Below, piece after piece: positions 16,523-26,913 of a stretch of 64,000 bases of DNA. The notes under the pieces were generated by a model. The model did no database searches, was not told the DNA's origin, and saw nothing but the letters and a program-made list of their open reading frames with translations. Origin of the DNA: Bradyrhizobium diazoefficiens (GTDB lineage: Bacteria > Pseudomonadota > Alphaproteobacteria > Rhizobiales > Xanthobacteraceae); contig NZ_JAFCJJ010000012.1 in assembly GCF_018131015.1 (NCBI RefSeq), forward strand, positions 143,419 to 207,418. Direction: 5' to 3'. The position numbers and the translations under genes are program-made. Within the stretch, counting starts at the first letter, position 1. The number at the start of each line of letters is the position of its first letter.

Positions 16523-16552
16523 AAACAAAAACCCCGGCCTTTCGGCCGGGGC
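16523..16552 (-). terminator. Intrinsic terminator of the Bax-inhibitor-1 gene
   Basis: On the minus strand an 8-bp stem CCCCGGCC/GGCCGGGG with a GAAA loop is followed by TTTTTGTTT, 27 bp after the stop of the gene at 16579. It reads only in the minus direction; no T tract follows on the plus side. Confidence 0.85.
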
Positions 16553-16578
16553 TGATGTCGTTGCCTCAGTCCACCGCT

Positions 16579-17370
16579 TTAATCGCGCTGGCCGAGGAGC
16601 TGCAGCAGCAGCGTGAACAGGTTGATGAAGTTCAGGTACAGCGACAGTGCACCCGAGATCGCCGCACGCTCCGCGACGTCACCGCCGGCCGAGGCGTAGC
16701 CGTAGATGTATTCGTTCTTCAGCCGCTGGGTATCCCAGGCGGTGAGGCCCGCGAACACCAGCACGCCGACCACCGAGACGATGAACTGCAGCATCGAGCT
16801 CTGCAGGAACAGGTTCACCAGGCTCGCGATGATGATGCCGATCAGGCCCATGAACAGGAACGAGCCCATTCCGGTCATGTCACGCTTGGTGGTGTAGCCG
16901 TAGAGGCTCAGCGCACCGAAGGTGGCCGCTGTGATGAAGAACACCCGAACGATCGAGGTGTGCGTGAACACCAGGAAGATCGACGACAGCGAGATGCCCA
17001 TCAGCGCCGAGAACACCCAGAACAGGATCTGGGCGGTCGACGGTGCCAGACGGTTGATGCCGGCGGAGATCACGAACACCATGGCGAGCGGCGCCAGCAT
17101 GAACAGCCATTTCAGCGGGCTCACGAACATGGCGTAGCCGAACGGCGTCAGGAACAGCTTGCCGACGCGGACGGCTTCCGGGGTCGGAACGTCGGTCACG
17201 GCAGCCATGTAGACGCCAAGCGCGGCCAGGCCGGTGATGGCCAGGCCGATGCTCATGTAGTTGTAGATGCGCAGCATGTATGCGCGCAGTCCGGCGTCGA
17301 CCGTCGCGGCGTCAACACGCCCGGCGGCCCTGCCGAAAGGAGAAGCGTAGTTACGGTCTAGGTCCGACAT
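16579..17370 (-). CDS. Bax inhibitor-1/YccA family membrane protein
   Basis: A 263-aa protein with seven predicted membrane helices and the family signatures MSIGLAITGLAALGVY, GISLSSIFLVFTHTSIVRVFF, FGALSLYGYTTKRDMTGMGSFL and FAGLTAWDTQRLKN. Bacterial members are pH-sensitive calcium leak channels or act on FtsH (YccA). The FtsH link is suggestive because hflKC lies 4 kb away, but this is inference. The ATG at 17370 gives the conserved MSDLDRNYASPFGRAA start. A clear terminator follows. Confidence 0.93.
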   Translation of the reverse strand: MSDLDRNYASPFGRAAGRVDAATVDAGLRAYMLRIYNYMSIGLAITGLAALGVYMAAVTDVPTPEAVRVGKLFLTPFGYAMFVSPLKWLFMLAPLAMVFVISAGINRLAPSTAQILFWVFSALMGISLSSIFLVFTHTSIVRVFFITAATFGALSLYGYTTKRDMTGMGSFLFMGLIGIIIASLVNLFLQSSMLQFIVSVVGVLVFAGLTAWDTQRLKNEYIYGYASAGGDVAERAAISGALSLYLNFINLFTLLLQLLGQRD

Positions 17371-17601
17371 GGTCGATTCCCGTTGGTTGCCCGGTTGGCG
17401 CGAGGGGTTTCGTGCCCGCCGGTTCGTCAAATTCTATCTCGGATACCGATGCCAGCCGACATTAATTTTGGCTAACAATTCGAGCTCCGAACCCATCTGA
17501 TATGTGGGAAACTAACACATTCGCCGCAACCGTCCACGCGCGGCCGAATGTCGCCCTCGGGCGCGATCCTTACGCGAACCTGACGGGCAGACGTGGTTAA
17601 T

Positions 17602-17630
17602 CGCGGGAATCCCGGTAATCGGCTCCCGCG
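17602..17630 (-). terminator. GC hairpin after the ABC permease gene
   Basis: Stem CGCGGGA/TCCCGCG with a 15-nt loop, about 20 bp beyond the permease stop. It lacks a T tract, so it is a weak candidate. Confidence 0.3.
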
Positions 17631-17650
17631 CTGGCACCCGCTTCAATTTG

Positions 17651-20218
17651 TCACAAATTCCGCAACACGGTGGCGGGCTTTTTGTTCAAAGCCAGCAGCG
17701 TTCCGGCGAGACCAAGCCCGACGGTGACGACCAGGGCGGCGGCGACCACGCCGGCCGCGCTGCCGGCCTGCCAGACGAAGCTCAGCGTCATCAGCCGCGT
17801 CACGATCATCCAGGCGGCGATGCTGCCGGCGAACACGCCGAACACCGCGGTGGCAAGTCCGATCAGCAGATATTCGAGCGCATAAGCGCCGAGCAGCCGC
17901 AGCCGGGTTGCGCCCAGCGTCTTCAGGATCACGGCATCGTAGACCCGGTGGCGATGGCCGGCGGCGAGCGCGCCGCCCAGCACCAGGATCGCCGAGACCA
18001 GGGTCACCGCGCTGGCGCCGCGGATCGCCAGCGCCAGATTGGTCACGACCGCGCCGACCGTCTCCATCACCTCGCGCACGCGCACGCTCGTCACCATCGG
18101 ATAGGCGTCCGCGACCTCCTTGATGATTTTGCCGTCGCCGGCCGCGCCGCCCTCTTCGGTCAGCGTCGCGATATGGGTATGCGGCGCGCCCCTGAAGGCA
18201 TTCGGCGAGAACACCAGCACGAAATTGATGCCGAGGCCCTGCCAGTCGATGCTGCGCAGATTGCCGATCCTGGCCGGAATGTCGCGGCCAAGCACGTTGA
18301 CCACGATTTCGTCCCCGAGCTTGAGGCCGAGCCCGTCGGCGATCTTCTTTTCCATCGACACCAGGGGCGGGCCGGAATAGTTGGCGCCCCACCATTCGCC
18401 CTCGACCACCTTGGAGCCCTTCGGCAGCTCGGCGGTATAGGTCAGGCCGCGGTCGCTCTGCAGCACCCATTCGGCGTCGGTCGCAGGCTTGAGGTCCTCG
18501 GCGCGGACGCCGCGCGCGGCAACGATGCGCCCGCGCAGCATCGGCACGTCCTCGACCCGCGCGCCCGGCGCGATCCGGCGCAGGTAATCGTCGAACTCGG
18601 CGGCTTGCGTGCTCGGGATGTCGATGAAGTAGAACGCCGGCGCGCGATCCGGCAGCGCCGCCAGGAACTGGCGGCGCAGATTGCCGTCAATCTGGGTGAT
18701 GGTGACGAGCACGGCGAGCCCGAGGCCCAGCGACAGCACGACCGACGGCGTCAGCGCGCCCGGCCGGTGGATGTTGGCGATCGCAAGCCGCAGCATCGGC
18801 AGGCGCGTGCGCGGCAGCCGCCGTGCGATGCCCATCAGCAGCGCGGCAATGCCGCGCAGCAGCGCGAACACGACGACGGACGAGGCCACGAACACCGCGG
18901 CGATGCGCTTGTCGAAGGACAGGCCGATCACGACCGCGACGAGCAGGACGATGACGACGCCCATCAGGACGAGGTAGCCAAGGCGCGGCCGGTGCCATTC
19001 GGCGCTGATGATGTCACGGAACAGCGCCGCCACCGGCACGTCATGCACCCGCCCGAGCGGCCACAGGCCGAAGGCGAGCGCGGTCAGGAGGCCGTAGACG
19101 AAGGACAGCGCCAGCTCGTCGGCATGCACGGCCGGCACCACCGGCAGCGGCAGCAGTTTTCCGAACAGGCCGACGATGGCGAACGGCATCGCTGCGCCCA
19201 ACGCCAGTCCGATGATCGAGCCGATCGCCGCGAGCAGGATGACCTGCGCGAGATAGATGCCGAACACGTCGCGCCCGGTGGCGCCGACGGCCTTGAGCGC
19301 CGCGATCACCTCGAGCCGGCGGTCGATATGGCTCTTCACAGCATTGGCGACGCCGACGCCGCCGACCAGCAGCGCGGCAAGCCCGACCAGGGTCAAGAAC
19401 TGCGTGAAGCGATTGATGTTGCGCTCGAGCTGAGGCGAGGCATTGGAGCGGCTGCGAATCTCCCAGCCGGCCTGCGGCGCGGCGTCGCGCGCTGCCTGGA
19501 TGAAGGCCTCGGTGGCGCGCTCGGTGTTGGCGGTGTCGGGCAGCTTCACCCGGTAGACCCAGCGCACCAGGCTGCCCGGCTGGATCAGGCCGGTGGCGCG
19601 CAGGCCCGCTTCGCTGATCAGGAAGCGCGGGCCGAAACCGATGCCGCCGGCGAGCTTGTCGGGCTCGGCCTCGACGGTGCTGCGGATCTGGAACGTCGCC
19701 GAGCCGATGGTGACGCGATCGCCGGTCTTGAGCGACAGACGCGCCAGCAGCGCCGGATCGGCGGCAGCGCCGAATGCGCCGTCGTGTTCGCTGAGCAGAT
19801 CGGACAGCGGCAGCGGCGGCGCCAGCGTCAACTGTCCGAGCATCGGATAGGCATCGTCCACCGCCTTCATCTCGACCAGCGCGAGCTGGCCCCCGGCCGA
19901 GCGCGCCATGCCGCGCAAGGTCGCGACGATGGAGACGGTGCCGCGCGAGCGCAGGAAGGCGACCTCTTCGGGTTTGGCCTCGCGCTGGAACAGCATGAAG
20001 GAGGCGTCGCCGCCGAGCAGCGTGCGGCCCTCGCGTGCAAGACCGTCGGAGAGGCTCGCGGAGACCGAGCCGACGCCGGCGATCGCCATCACGCCGAGCG
20101 CGATGCAGGCGATGAAGACGTAGAAGCCGCGCAGGCCGCCGCGCAATTCGCGTAGTGCGTAGCGCAGCGACAGCGCGACGCCGCTCGGCTTCGCGAAGGG
20201 TTCGCTCGCCACGCTCAT
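17651..20218 (-). CDS. ABC transporter permease, FtsX/MacB type (YbbP-like)
   Basis: An 855-aa membrane protein with the double FtsX layout of YbbP: an N-terminal membrane anchor (about residues 27-50), a large periplasmic region, a first three-helix FtsX block (about 270-390), further helices around 420-490, a second periplasmic region, and a final FtsX block (about 730-845). Such permeases do not import nutrients; they couple ATP hydrolysis to extracytoplasmic work or lipophilic substrate handling. It overlaps the ATPase gene by 4 nt, and tesA lies divergently beside that gene, the conserved ybbA-ybbP-tesA arrangement. Confidence 0.9.
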   Translation of the reverse strand: MSVASEPFAKPSGVALSLRYALRELRGGLRGFYVFIACIALGVMAIAGVGSVSASLSDGLAREGRTLLGGDASFMLFQREAKPEEVAFLRSRGTVSIVATLRGMARSAGGQLALVEMKAVDDAYPMLGQLTLAPPLPLSDLLSEHDGAFGAAADPALLARLSLKTGDRVTIGSATFQIRSTVEAEPDKLAGGIGFGPRFLISEAGLRATGLIQPGSLVRWVYRVKLPDTANTERATEAFIQAARDAAPQAGWEIRSRSNASPQLERNINRFTQFLTLVGLAALLVGGVGVANAVKSHIDRRLEVIAALKAVGATGRDVFGIYLAQVILLAAIGSIIGLALGAAMPFAIVGLFGKLLPLPVVPAVHADELALSFVYGLLTALAFGLWPLGRVHDVPVAALFRDIISAEWHRPRLGYLVLMGVVIVLLVAVVIGLSFDKRIAAVFVASSVVVFALLRGIAALLMGIARRLPRTRLPMLRLAIANIHRPGALTPSVVLSLGLGLAVLVTITQIDGNLRRQFLAALPDRAPAFYFIDIPSTQAAEFDDYLRRIAPGARVEDVPMLRGRIVAARGVRAEDLKPATDAEWVLQSDRGLTYTAELPKGSKVVEGEWWGANYSGPPLVSMEKKIADGLGLKLGDEIVVNVLGRDIPARIGNLRSIDWQGLGINFVLVFSPNAFRGAPHTHIATLTEEGGAAGDGKIIKEVADAYPMVTSVRVREVMETVGAVVTNLALAIRGASAVTLVSAILVLGGALAAGHRHRVYDAVILKTLGATRLRLLGAYALEYLLIGLATAVFGVFAGSIAAWMIVTRLMTLSFVWQAGSAAGVVAAALVVTVGLGLAGTLLALNKKPATVLRNL

Positions 20219-20937
20219 GCCGGCGCCGACTGCGTGTCGATGCGGCCCGAGCGCAGGCGGATCACGCGATCGCAGCGATGCGCCAGCGAGGAATCGTGGG
20301 TGACCAGCACCAGCGTCATGCCGCGCTCGGCATGCTTGGTGAACAGCAGGTCGACGATCTGTTGCCCGGTCGCCTCGTCGAGATTGCCGGTCGGCTCGTC
20401 GGCGACAAGGATCGCAGGGTCCGGGGCCAGCGCGCGGGCGAGCGCGACGCGCTGCTGCTCGCCGCCGGAGAGCTGCGTCGGATAGTGATGCAGGCGGTCG
20501 CCGAGCCCAACCGATTGCAGCTCCTGCGCCGCGCGCGTTGCGGCGTCGGGATTGCCGGCGAGCTCGAGCGGCACGGCGACGTTCTCCAGCGCCGTCATGG
20601 TCGGGATCAGATGGAAGGACTGGAAGACGATGCCGACCTGGCGGCCGCGGAAGCGGGCAAGCGCGTCCTCGTCGAGGGCATTGAAAGGCGTGCCATCCAC
20701 CACCACCTCTCCGCTATCAGGACGCTCCAGCCCCGCCATCACCATCAGCAGCGTGGATTTGCCCGAGCCTGACGGGCCGATCAGGCCGACGGTCTCGCCC
20801 GAGGCCACCCGAAGGCTGATATCCTTGAGGATGTGAACGCGTGCCGCGCCCGTGCCCAATGAGAGATTGACGTTGGAGATGGCGATGGTGTCCGCCGAGG
20901 CGGCGGCGAGCGGAGGGGATTCGATGCGAGTGTCCAT
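20215..20937 (-). CDS. ABC transporter ATP-binding protein (YbbA/LolD type)
   Basis: A 240-aa ATPase with Walker A GPSGSGKST, Q-loop FQSFHLIPTMTALENV, signature LSGGEQQRVALARAL, Walker B ILVADEPTGNLD and switch His in LVTHD. The LolD/MacB-type insertion around the Q loop is typical. It pairs with the downstream permease (4-nt overlap). The ATG at 20937 is preferred; another in-frame ATG at 20994 would add 19 residues and overlap tesA further. Its start codon overlaps that of tesA on the other strand. Confidence 0.92.
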   Translation of the reverse strand: MDTRIESPPLAAASADTIAISNVNLSLGTGAARVHILKDISLRVASGETVGLIGPSGSGKSTLLMVMAGLERPDSGEVVVDGTPFNALDEDALARFRGRQVGIVFQSFHLIPTMTALENVAVPLELAGNPDAATRAAQELQSVGLGDRLHHYPTQLSGGEQQRVALARALAPDPAILVADEPTGNLDEATGQQIVDLLFTKHAERGMTLVLVTHDSSLAHRCDRVIRLRSGRIDTQSAPA

Positions 20938-21637
20938 GGTCCGGTCATATGGCAAGTCCGCTGGCGCGGTCGAGAGGCGTTGCGGATTGTTCATGCACTT
21001 AGCCGTGTTGATGTTCGCCCTGATGACGGCCGCGCAGCCGGCATGGGCCGAAGGGAAGCCGGCCGGGAAGCCTATCAGGCTCGTCGTCCTCGGCGATTCC
21101 CTGAGCGCCGGTCTCGGCCTGCCCGGCCAGGAGGCGTTCCCGATAAAACTTCAAAAGGCATTGAAAATCAAAGGTATAGAGGTCGACATGACCAATGCCG
21201 GGGTGTCCGGCGACACCTCTTCCGGCGGTCGCGACCGGCTCGACTGGTCGGTGCCGGACGGAACCGATGGCGTGATCGTCGAGCTCGGCGCCAACGACGC
21301 GCTGCGCGGCATCGATCCCGGCCTGACGCGGGCTGCGCTGACCGACATCGTCCAGCGCCTCAGCGCGCGCAAGATCGCGGTCATGCTATGCGGCATGGTG
21401 GCGCCGCCGAATTACGGCGCCGATTATGCGGCGCACTTCAATTCGATTTATCCGGATCTGGCGAAACAGTTCGGCGTGCCGCTCTATCCGTTCTTCCTCG
21501 AAGGCGTCGCGGCCGACGCGAAGCTCAACCAGGCCGACGGCATTCATCCGACCGCTGCAGGCGTCGACATCATCGTCGGCAATATCATGCCCACGGTGGA
21601 GGCATTCCTTGGCACGATCGCTGAGCAACGGCGTTGA
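20936..21637 (+). CDS. tesA: Arylesterase / acyl-CoA thioesterase I (SGNH hydrolase TesA)
   Basis: A periplasmic SGNH-fold esterase. Block I is VVLGDSLSAGLGLPGQ with the nucleophile Ser, block III is ELGANDALRG, and block V is DGIHPTAAG with the catalytic Asp and His. The signal peptide ends at AWA. Starting at 20936 gives a basic n-region (MVRSYGK, then ERR) before the hydrophobic core; the alternative ATG at 20993 leaves no positive charge. The start overlaps that of the divergent ABC ATPase gene, the usual partner of tesA. Confidence 0.9.
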   Translation: MVRSYGKSAGAVERRCGLFMHLAVLMFALMTAAQPAWAEGKPAGKPIRLVVLGDSLSAGLGLPGQEAFPIKLQKALKIKGIEVDMTNAGVSGDTSSGGRDRLDWSVPDGTDGVIVELGANDALRGIDPGLTRAALTDIVQRLSARKIAVMLCGMVAPPNYGADYAAHFNSIYPDLAKQFGVPLYPFFLEGVAADAKLNQADGIHPTAAGVDIIVGNIMPTVEAFLGTIAEQRR

Positions 21638-21806
21638 AAACCAGGCAGCGCTAACCCTAATTCCCAGGGTTTTACCGGGGTAGGGCGCGCAATGCTTCGC
21701 AGAGTCACACAACTGCGATAGGAATCAATGTACCGGTGATTCGTCGCCGGCTCTAATTCGGATATGGTTCTGTCGGGCCGTATCCAAGCATCGGGAGTGT
21801 CGATCG

Positions 21807-22343
21807 ATGCCGCGTTTGTTCACGGGCTTGGAGATTCCGGCCGAGATCGGCCAGTCGCTTTCCAACTTGCGGGGCGGCCTTCCCGGCGCCCGATGGATCG
21901 ATCCCGAAAATTACCACGTCACCCTGCGCTTCATCGGCGATATCGACGGCGTCTCCGCCAACGAGATCGCCTCGCTGCTGTTTCGCGTCGACCGCAAGCC
22001 GTTCGAGGTGAAGGTGCAGGGGCTGACGAGTTTTGGCGGCCGCAAGCCGCGCGCGGTGGTCGCCACCATTGCGCCGAGCAGGCCGCTGATGGAATTGCAG
22101 GCCGAGCTCGAGCGCATGATGCAGCGCATCGGCCTCGACCCTGAAGGCCGCAAGTTCATCCCGCATGTCACGCTGGCCCGGCTGCACGACGCCTCCGACC
22201 GCGACGTCGCCGACTATCTCTCGCTGCGCGGCTACTTCCCGAGCAAGGCCTTCATGGCCGAGCGTTTTGTCTTGTTCTCCTCCCGCGCCTCCACCGGCGG
22301 CGGCCCCTATGTGGTCGAGGACGCCTACGAGCTGTGTGAGTGA
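21807..22343 (+). CDS. thpR: RNA 2',3'-cyclic phosphodiesterase ThpR (2H family)
   Basis: A 178-aa 2H phosphoesterase with both catalytic HxTx motifs: HVTL at residues 37-40 and HVTL at 120-123, in the expected two-fold arrangement. Family members hydrolyse 2',3'-cyclic phosphate RNA ends and can ligate tRNA halves in vitro. The start MPRLFTGLEIP is the typical N terminus. It is flanked by tesA upstream and a toxin-antitoxin pair on the opposite strand, 15 bp beyond its stop. Confidence 0.92.
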   Translation: MPRLFTGLEIPAEIGQSLSNLRGGLPGARWIDPENYHVTLRFIGDIDGVSANEIASLLFRVDRKPFEVKVQGLTSFGGRKPRAVVATIAPSRPLMELQAELERMMQRIGLDPEGRKFIPHVTLARLHDASDRDVADYLSLRGYFPSKAFMAERFVLFSSRASTGGGPYVVEDAYELCE

Positions 22344-22358
22344 AGGTCGCCCTCGCGC

Positions 22359-22745
22359 TCAGACTCGAGGCACATCGGTCTTCGCAAAATCCTCGCCCTT
22401 GAACAGCAGCGGTTCGCCGCGCGTCACCGCCAGCGCGTAAGCGAAGCAGTCGCCGTAGTTCAGCCCGGCAGCGTGACGCCCTCTGCCGAAACGTCGCCAG
22501 CCACGTCGCGCGGCGTCCGCCTGCTTGGCATCGACGGCAATGATCTCGGCACCGACCTTGAGCAGCCAAAGATCGAACTCGCGTGCGCCTGCATCGCCAA
22601 GCCGCGCCTCAAGCACCATCGCAGTTTCGAATACAGTTGCCGCGGAGATGAGCCGGATCGGGTCATTGGCGATCCGCGCTTCGATCTCCGGCGCATCGTC
22701 TTCATTGAGGGCGATTGCCACGATCGCCGAAGTGTCGATCACCAT
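22359..22745 (-). CDS. vapC: VapC toxin, PIN-domain ribonuclease
   Basis: A 128-aa PIN-domain RNase with the acidic metal site visible: Asp4 (MVIDTSAIVA), Glu40 (TVFETAMVLE), Asp99 (NYGDCFAYALA) and Asp119 (GEDFAKTD). Length is normal. Its ATG overlaps the vapB stop (TGATG), the usual antitoxin-first arrangement. VapC toxins cleave specific tRNAs or rRNA; the target here is unknown. Confidence 0.93.
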   Translation of the reverse strand: MVIDTSAIVAIALNEDDAPEIEARIANDPIRLISAATVFETAMVLEARLGDAGAREFDLWLLKVGAEIIAVDAKQADAARRGWRRFGRGRHAAGLNYGDCFAYALAVTRGEPLLFKGEDFAKTDVPRV

Positions 22746-22999
22746 CAGCGCGGCAATCCGTGCTCGTCATATCCGAGGATTTCCTCAGGCGTGCGGTCAT
22801 CCACGACGCGCATTTCGCTCCAGCGTCGCCTGATCTCGGCCATGTCTTCCAGCAGCGCGTCTCTGCGGGCCTGATCGCCCAGCCGGCGCAATCGCTCCTC
22901 GATCGCGCGCCTGGTCGCCGTCGTGATGTTCTCGCCGGTCAATTGCGCCAACCGCCGGGCCAATTGCTCCGTTTCGGAATCCTTGATGCTCAACGCCAT
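22745..22999 (-). CDS. vapB: VapB antitoxin
   Basis: An 84-aa VapB-type antitoxin. The N-terminal part (MALSIKDSETEQLARRLAQLTGENITTATRRAIEERL, given here in pieces: MALSIKDSETEQ, LAQLTGENITTA) is the PSK/VapB fold that binds DNA as a dimer. The acidic C terminus (EMRVVDDRTPEEILGYDEHG) is the probable toxin-binding tail. It is coupled to vapC. An inverted repeat directly upstream is a plausible autoregulatory operator. Confidence 0.92.
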   Translation of the reverse strand: MALSIKDSETEQLARRLAQLTGENITTATRRAIEERLRRLGDQARRDALLEDMAEIRRRWSEMRVVDDRTPEEILGYDEHGLPR

Positions 23000-23005
23000 A
23001 TTAAG

Positions 23006-23039
23006 GTTCCTTGGTTCCTTAGTAGGTATATTCTACCTA
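23006..23039 (-). promoter_or_regulatory. vapBC operator candidate
   Basis: Inverted repeat TAGGTA-TATTC-TACCTA at 23023-23039, next to a direct repeat GGTTCCTT/GGTTCCTT at 23006-23019. Both lie within 40 bp upstream of the vapB ATG, where TA modules place the VapBC-binding site. Confidence 0.55.
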
Positions 23040-23110
23040 AAGCGGAACGCAAGGCGGGACCGCACCAATACCCAGTTGCAATTTCCGCCCGTCTCTGGCG
23101 GAAAAGGGCC

Positions 23111-24295
23111 ATGCTCTCCACGCCCAGTTCCTCATTCCGCGACGCCTATCAGGACCAGATCGCATCCGGGGCGATCGAGCCGGACGCGGCGCAGGCTGAA
23201 ATTGCCGAGGCCTATGCGGCGCTCGACCTGCGGCTTGAGTCCTACAAGCCGCAGCGCAAGCAGGGCCTGCTCAGCCGACTGTTCTCCGGCGACAAGGACG
23301 AGGCGCCGCACGGGCTCTACGTGCATGGCGAGGTCGGCCGCGGCAAGACCATGCTGATGGACCTGTTCTTCCAGCACGCCTCGGTCGAGCACCGGCGTCG
23401 CGCGCATTTCCACGAATTCATGGCCGACGTGCACGAGCGCATCTACGCCTATCGCCAGAACATCGCGCGCGGCGAGATCGCCGATGGCGACGTCATCGCG
23501 CTGACCGCGCATGCGATCTTCGAGGAGAGCTGGCTGCTCTGCTTCGACGAATTCCACGTCACCGACATCGCTGATGCGATGATCCTCGGCCGCCTGTTCG
23601 CAAAGCTGTTCGAGCTCGGCACCGTGGTGGTCGCGACCTCCAACGTCGCGCCCGACGATCTCTACAAGGGCGGCCTGAACCGCGCGCTGTTCCTGCCCTT
23701 CATCAAGCAGATCACCGACCACATGGACGTGCTGCGGCTCGATGCGCGCACCGACTTCCGGCTGGAGAAGCTGCAGGGCGTGCCGATGTGGCTGACGCCG
23801 GCTGATGGTGACGCGACCGCCGCGCTCGACCGCGCCTGGTCGAAGATGACCGGCAGCGCCAAATGCAAGTCGCGCGATATTTCGATCAAGGGCCGGATCC
23901 TGCACGTGCCCTGCTCGGCCCATGGCGTGGCGCGCTTCACCTTCGCCGATCTCTGCGAGAAGCCGCTCGGCGCATCCGACTACCTCAGGCTCGCGCACGA
24001 CTATCACACCATCCTGGTCGACCATATTCCAGTGATGGACTTCGCCCAGCGTAACGCCGCAAAACGCTTCATCACGCTGATCGACACGCTCTATGACAAC
24101 GCCGTGAAGCTGATGGCGTCGGCCGAGGCCAATCCGGTGTCGCTTTATCTTGCCAGCGAAGGGAACGAGGCCAACGAGTTCAAGCGAACCTCGTCGCGCC
24201 TGATCGAGATGAGCTCGGAATCCTACCTGGCGCTGGCGCACGGCCGCAAGGATTCCACCGCCTCCGGCTCCACCAAGGGCCTGGTCGAGACTTAA
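23111..24295 (+). CDS. zapE: Cell division protein ZapE / AFG1-like ATPase
   Basis: A 394-aa AAA-type ATPase with Walker A GEVGRGKT at 73-80, Walker B LLCFDE at 142-147 and the family motif FDEFHVTDIADAMIL, then SNVAPDDLYKGGLNR. Bacterial members (ZapE) act at the division ring; mitochondrial AFG1 works in protein quality control of respiratory complexes. The ATG at 23111 gives the conserved start with a short Ser-rich leader. It lies 250 bp upstream of mdh, separated by a palindromic repeat. Confidence 0.93.
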   Translation: MLSTPSSSFRDAYQDQIASGAIEPDAAQAEIAEAYAALDLRLESYKPQRKQGLLSRLFSGDKDEAPHGLYVHGEVGRGKTMLMDLFFQHASVEHRRRAHFHEFMADVHERIYAYRQNIARGEIADGDVIALTAHAIFEESWLLCFDEFHVTDIADAMILGRLFAKLFELGTVVVATSNVAPDDLYKGGLNRALFLPFIKQITDHMDVLRLDARTDFRLEKLQGVPMWLTPADGDATAALDRAWSKMTGSAKCKSRDISIKGRILHVPCSAHGVARFTFADLCEKPLGASDYLRLAHDYHTILVDHIPVMDFAQRNAAKRFITLIDTLYDNAVKLMASAEANPVSLYLASEGNEANEFKRTSSRLIEMSSESYLALAHGRKDSTASGSTKGLVET

Positions 24296-24330
24296 GTCCT
24301 ATTTCACCATCTTCCCGGTGTTCGCCTCCG

Positions 24331-24418
24331 TGTCATTCCGGGTCGCCGTGAAGCGACGCGCGTGCCGCCAACTCTGCCGCCCGATGGAAATCCCCGCCCC
24401 GCGTCTGCCGGAATGACG
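24331..24418 (+). repeat. Palindromic intergenic repeat (GTCATTCCG type)
   Basis: Outer arms GTCATTCCG and CGGAATGAC enclose about 70 bp of imperfect symmetry. It lies between zapE and mdh and belongs to the same general class as the other palindromic intergenic repeats in this window. Confidence 0.65.
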
Positions 24419-24546
24419 GTTGCGGCGTGCTGGCTGCCATTTCGGCAAGCCCGACAATTGGGCATCCGCCGACTTGAACGGGGGAGGCGAAAGGGATAAC
24501 CACCCGTCTCAGTTTTCCCCTTCGGTTGTCTAAAGGACAGGTTCAC

Positions 24547-25515
24547 ATGGCGCGCGACAAGATTGCTTTGATTGGCTCCGGTCAGATCGGCGGTACGCTG
24601 GCTCATCTCATCGGCCTGAAGGAACTGGGCGACGTGGTGATGTTCGACATCGCCGAGGGTGTGCCGCAGGGCAAGGCGCTCGACATCGCGCAGTCCTCCC
24701 CGGTCGACGGTTTTGACGCGCACTACACCGGCGCCAATTCCTACGAGGCGCTCGACAACGCAAAAGTCTGCATCGTCACCGCCGGCGTGCCGCGCAAGCC
24801 CGGCATGAGCCGCGACGACCTCCTCTCCATCAACCTCAAGGTCATGGAGCAGGTCGGTGCCGGCATCAAGAAGTACGCCCCCGACGCCTTCGTCATCTGC
24901 ATCACCAACCCGCTCGACGCCATGGTCTGGGCGCTGCAGAAGGCCTCGGGCCTGCCGCACAAGAAGGTCGTCGGCATGGCCGGCGTGCTCGACTCGGCGC
25001 GCTTCCGCTATTTCCTCGCCGACGAGTTCAACGTCTCCGTCGAGGACGTCACCGCCTTCGTGCTCGGCGGCCATGGCGACACCATGGTGCCGCTGGTGAA
25101 GTACTCTACCGTCGCCGGCATCCCGCTGCCCGACCTCGTCAAGATGGGCTGGACCTCGCAGGCGCGCCTCGACGAGATCGTCGACCGCACCCGCAACGGC
25201 GGTGCCGAGATCGTCAACCTGCTCAAGACCGGCTCGGCCTTCTATGCGCCGGCCGCCTCCGCGATCGCGATGGCCGAAAGCTATCTGCGTGACAAGAAGC
25301 GCGTGCTGCCCTGCGCCGCCTATCTCAACGGCGAGTACAGCGTGAAGGACATGTATGTCGGCGTGCCCGTCGTGATCGGCGCCAAGGGCGTCGAGCGTGT
25401 CGTCGAGATCGAGCTCGCCGGCAAGGACCGCGAGGCCTTCGACAAGTCGGTAGGCGCGGTGCAGGGCCTGGTCGACGCCTGCAAGAAGATCGCCCCCGAT
25501 CTTCTCGGCAAGTAA
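24547..25515 (+). CDS. mdh: NAD-dependent malate dehydrogenase
   Basis: Oxidises malate to oxaloacetate. The 322-aa product has the NAD-binding GSGQIGGT near residue 10, TAGVPRKPGMSRDDLL with substrate-binding arginines, a third arginine in GVLDSARFR, and the catalytic His in LGGHGDTMVPL. The sequence is of the lactate-dehydrogenase-like (tetrameric) MDH type common in alphaproteobacteria. The ATG at 24547 is chosen over an upstream start at 24526. It heads the sucCD-sucAB-lpdA cluster, but a strong terminator follows it. Confidence 0.96.
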   Translation: MARDKIALIGSGQIGGTLAHLIGLKELGDVVMFDIAEGVPQGKALDIAQSSPVDGFDAHYTGANSYEALDNAKVCIVTAGVPRKPGMSRDDLLSINLKVMEQVGAGIKKYAPDAFVICITNPLDAMVWALQKASGLPHKKVVGMAGVLDSARFRYFLADEFNVSVEDVTAFVLGGHGDTMVPLVKYSTVAGIPLPDLVKMGWTSQARLDEIVDRTRNGGAEIVNLLKTGSAFYAPAASAIAMAESYLRDKKRVLPCAAYLNGEYSVKDMYVGVPVVIGAKGVERVVEIELAGKDREAFDKSVGAVQGLVDACKKIAPDLLGK

Positions 25516-25529
25516 GTTTCGAAAATTCC

Positions 25530-25563
25530 CCGCCGAAGATCGAAACCCGGTCTTCGGCGGTTT
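25530..25563 (+). terminator. Intrinsic terminator after mdh
   Basis: Perfect 10-bp stem CCGCCGAAGA/TCTTCGGCGG with an 11-nt loop followed by TTTC, 14 bp after the mdh stop. It should partly isolate mdh from sucC. Confidence 0.7.
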
Positions 25564-25712
25564 CACTTCCGGCACCCCTCTGACCGGGTTCCGGCCTTCG
25601 GCAGTCCAGAGATCGATGTCAAAGAATCCGGGTTGCAGTTCCTGTGGTATATGGTATGCCAGCCACAGGTGGGCCCATGGGGTCACCGCCCGCGGGTTCA
25701 GGGAGCTAACAC

Positions 25713-26909
<1,197 letters not shown>

Positions 26910-26913
26910 CGCC

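Noticed and set aside
17648..20155. 835-codon plus-strand frame opposite the ABC permease
   Set aside because: Rich in Arg, His, Gln and Asp as expected of an antisense frame; the minus-strand protein has clear membrane segments and FtsX features.
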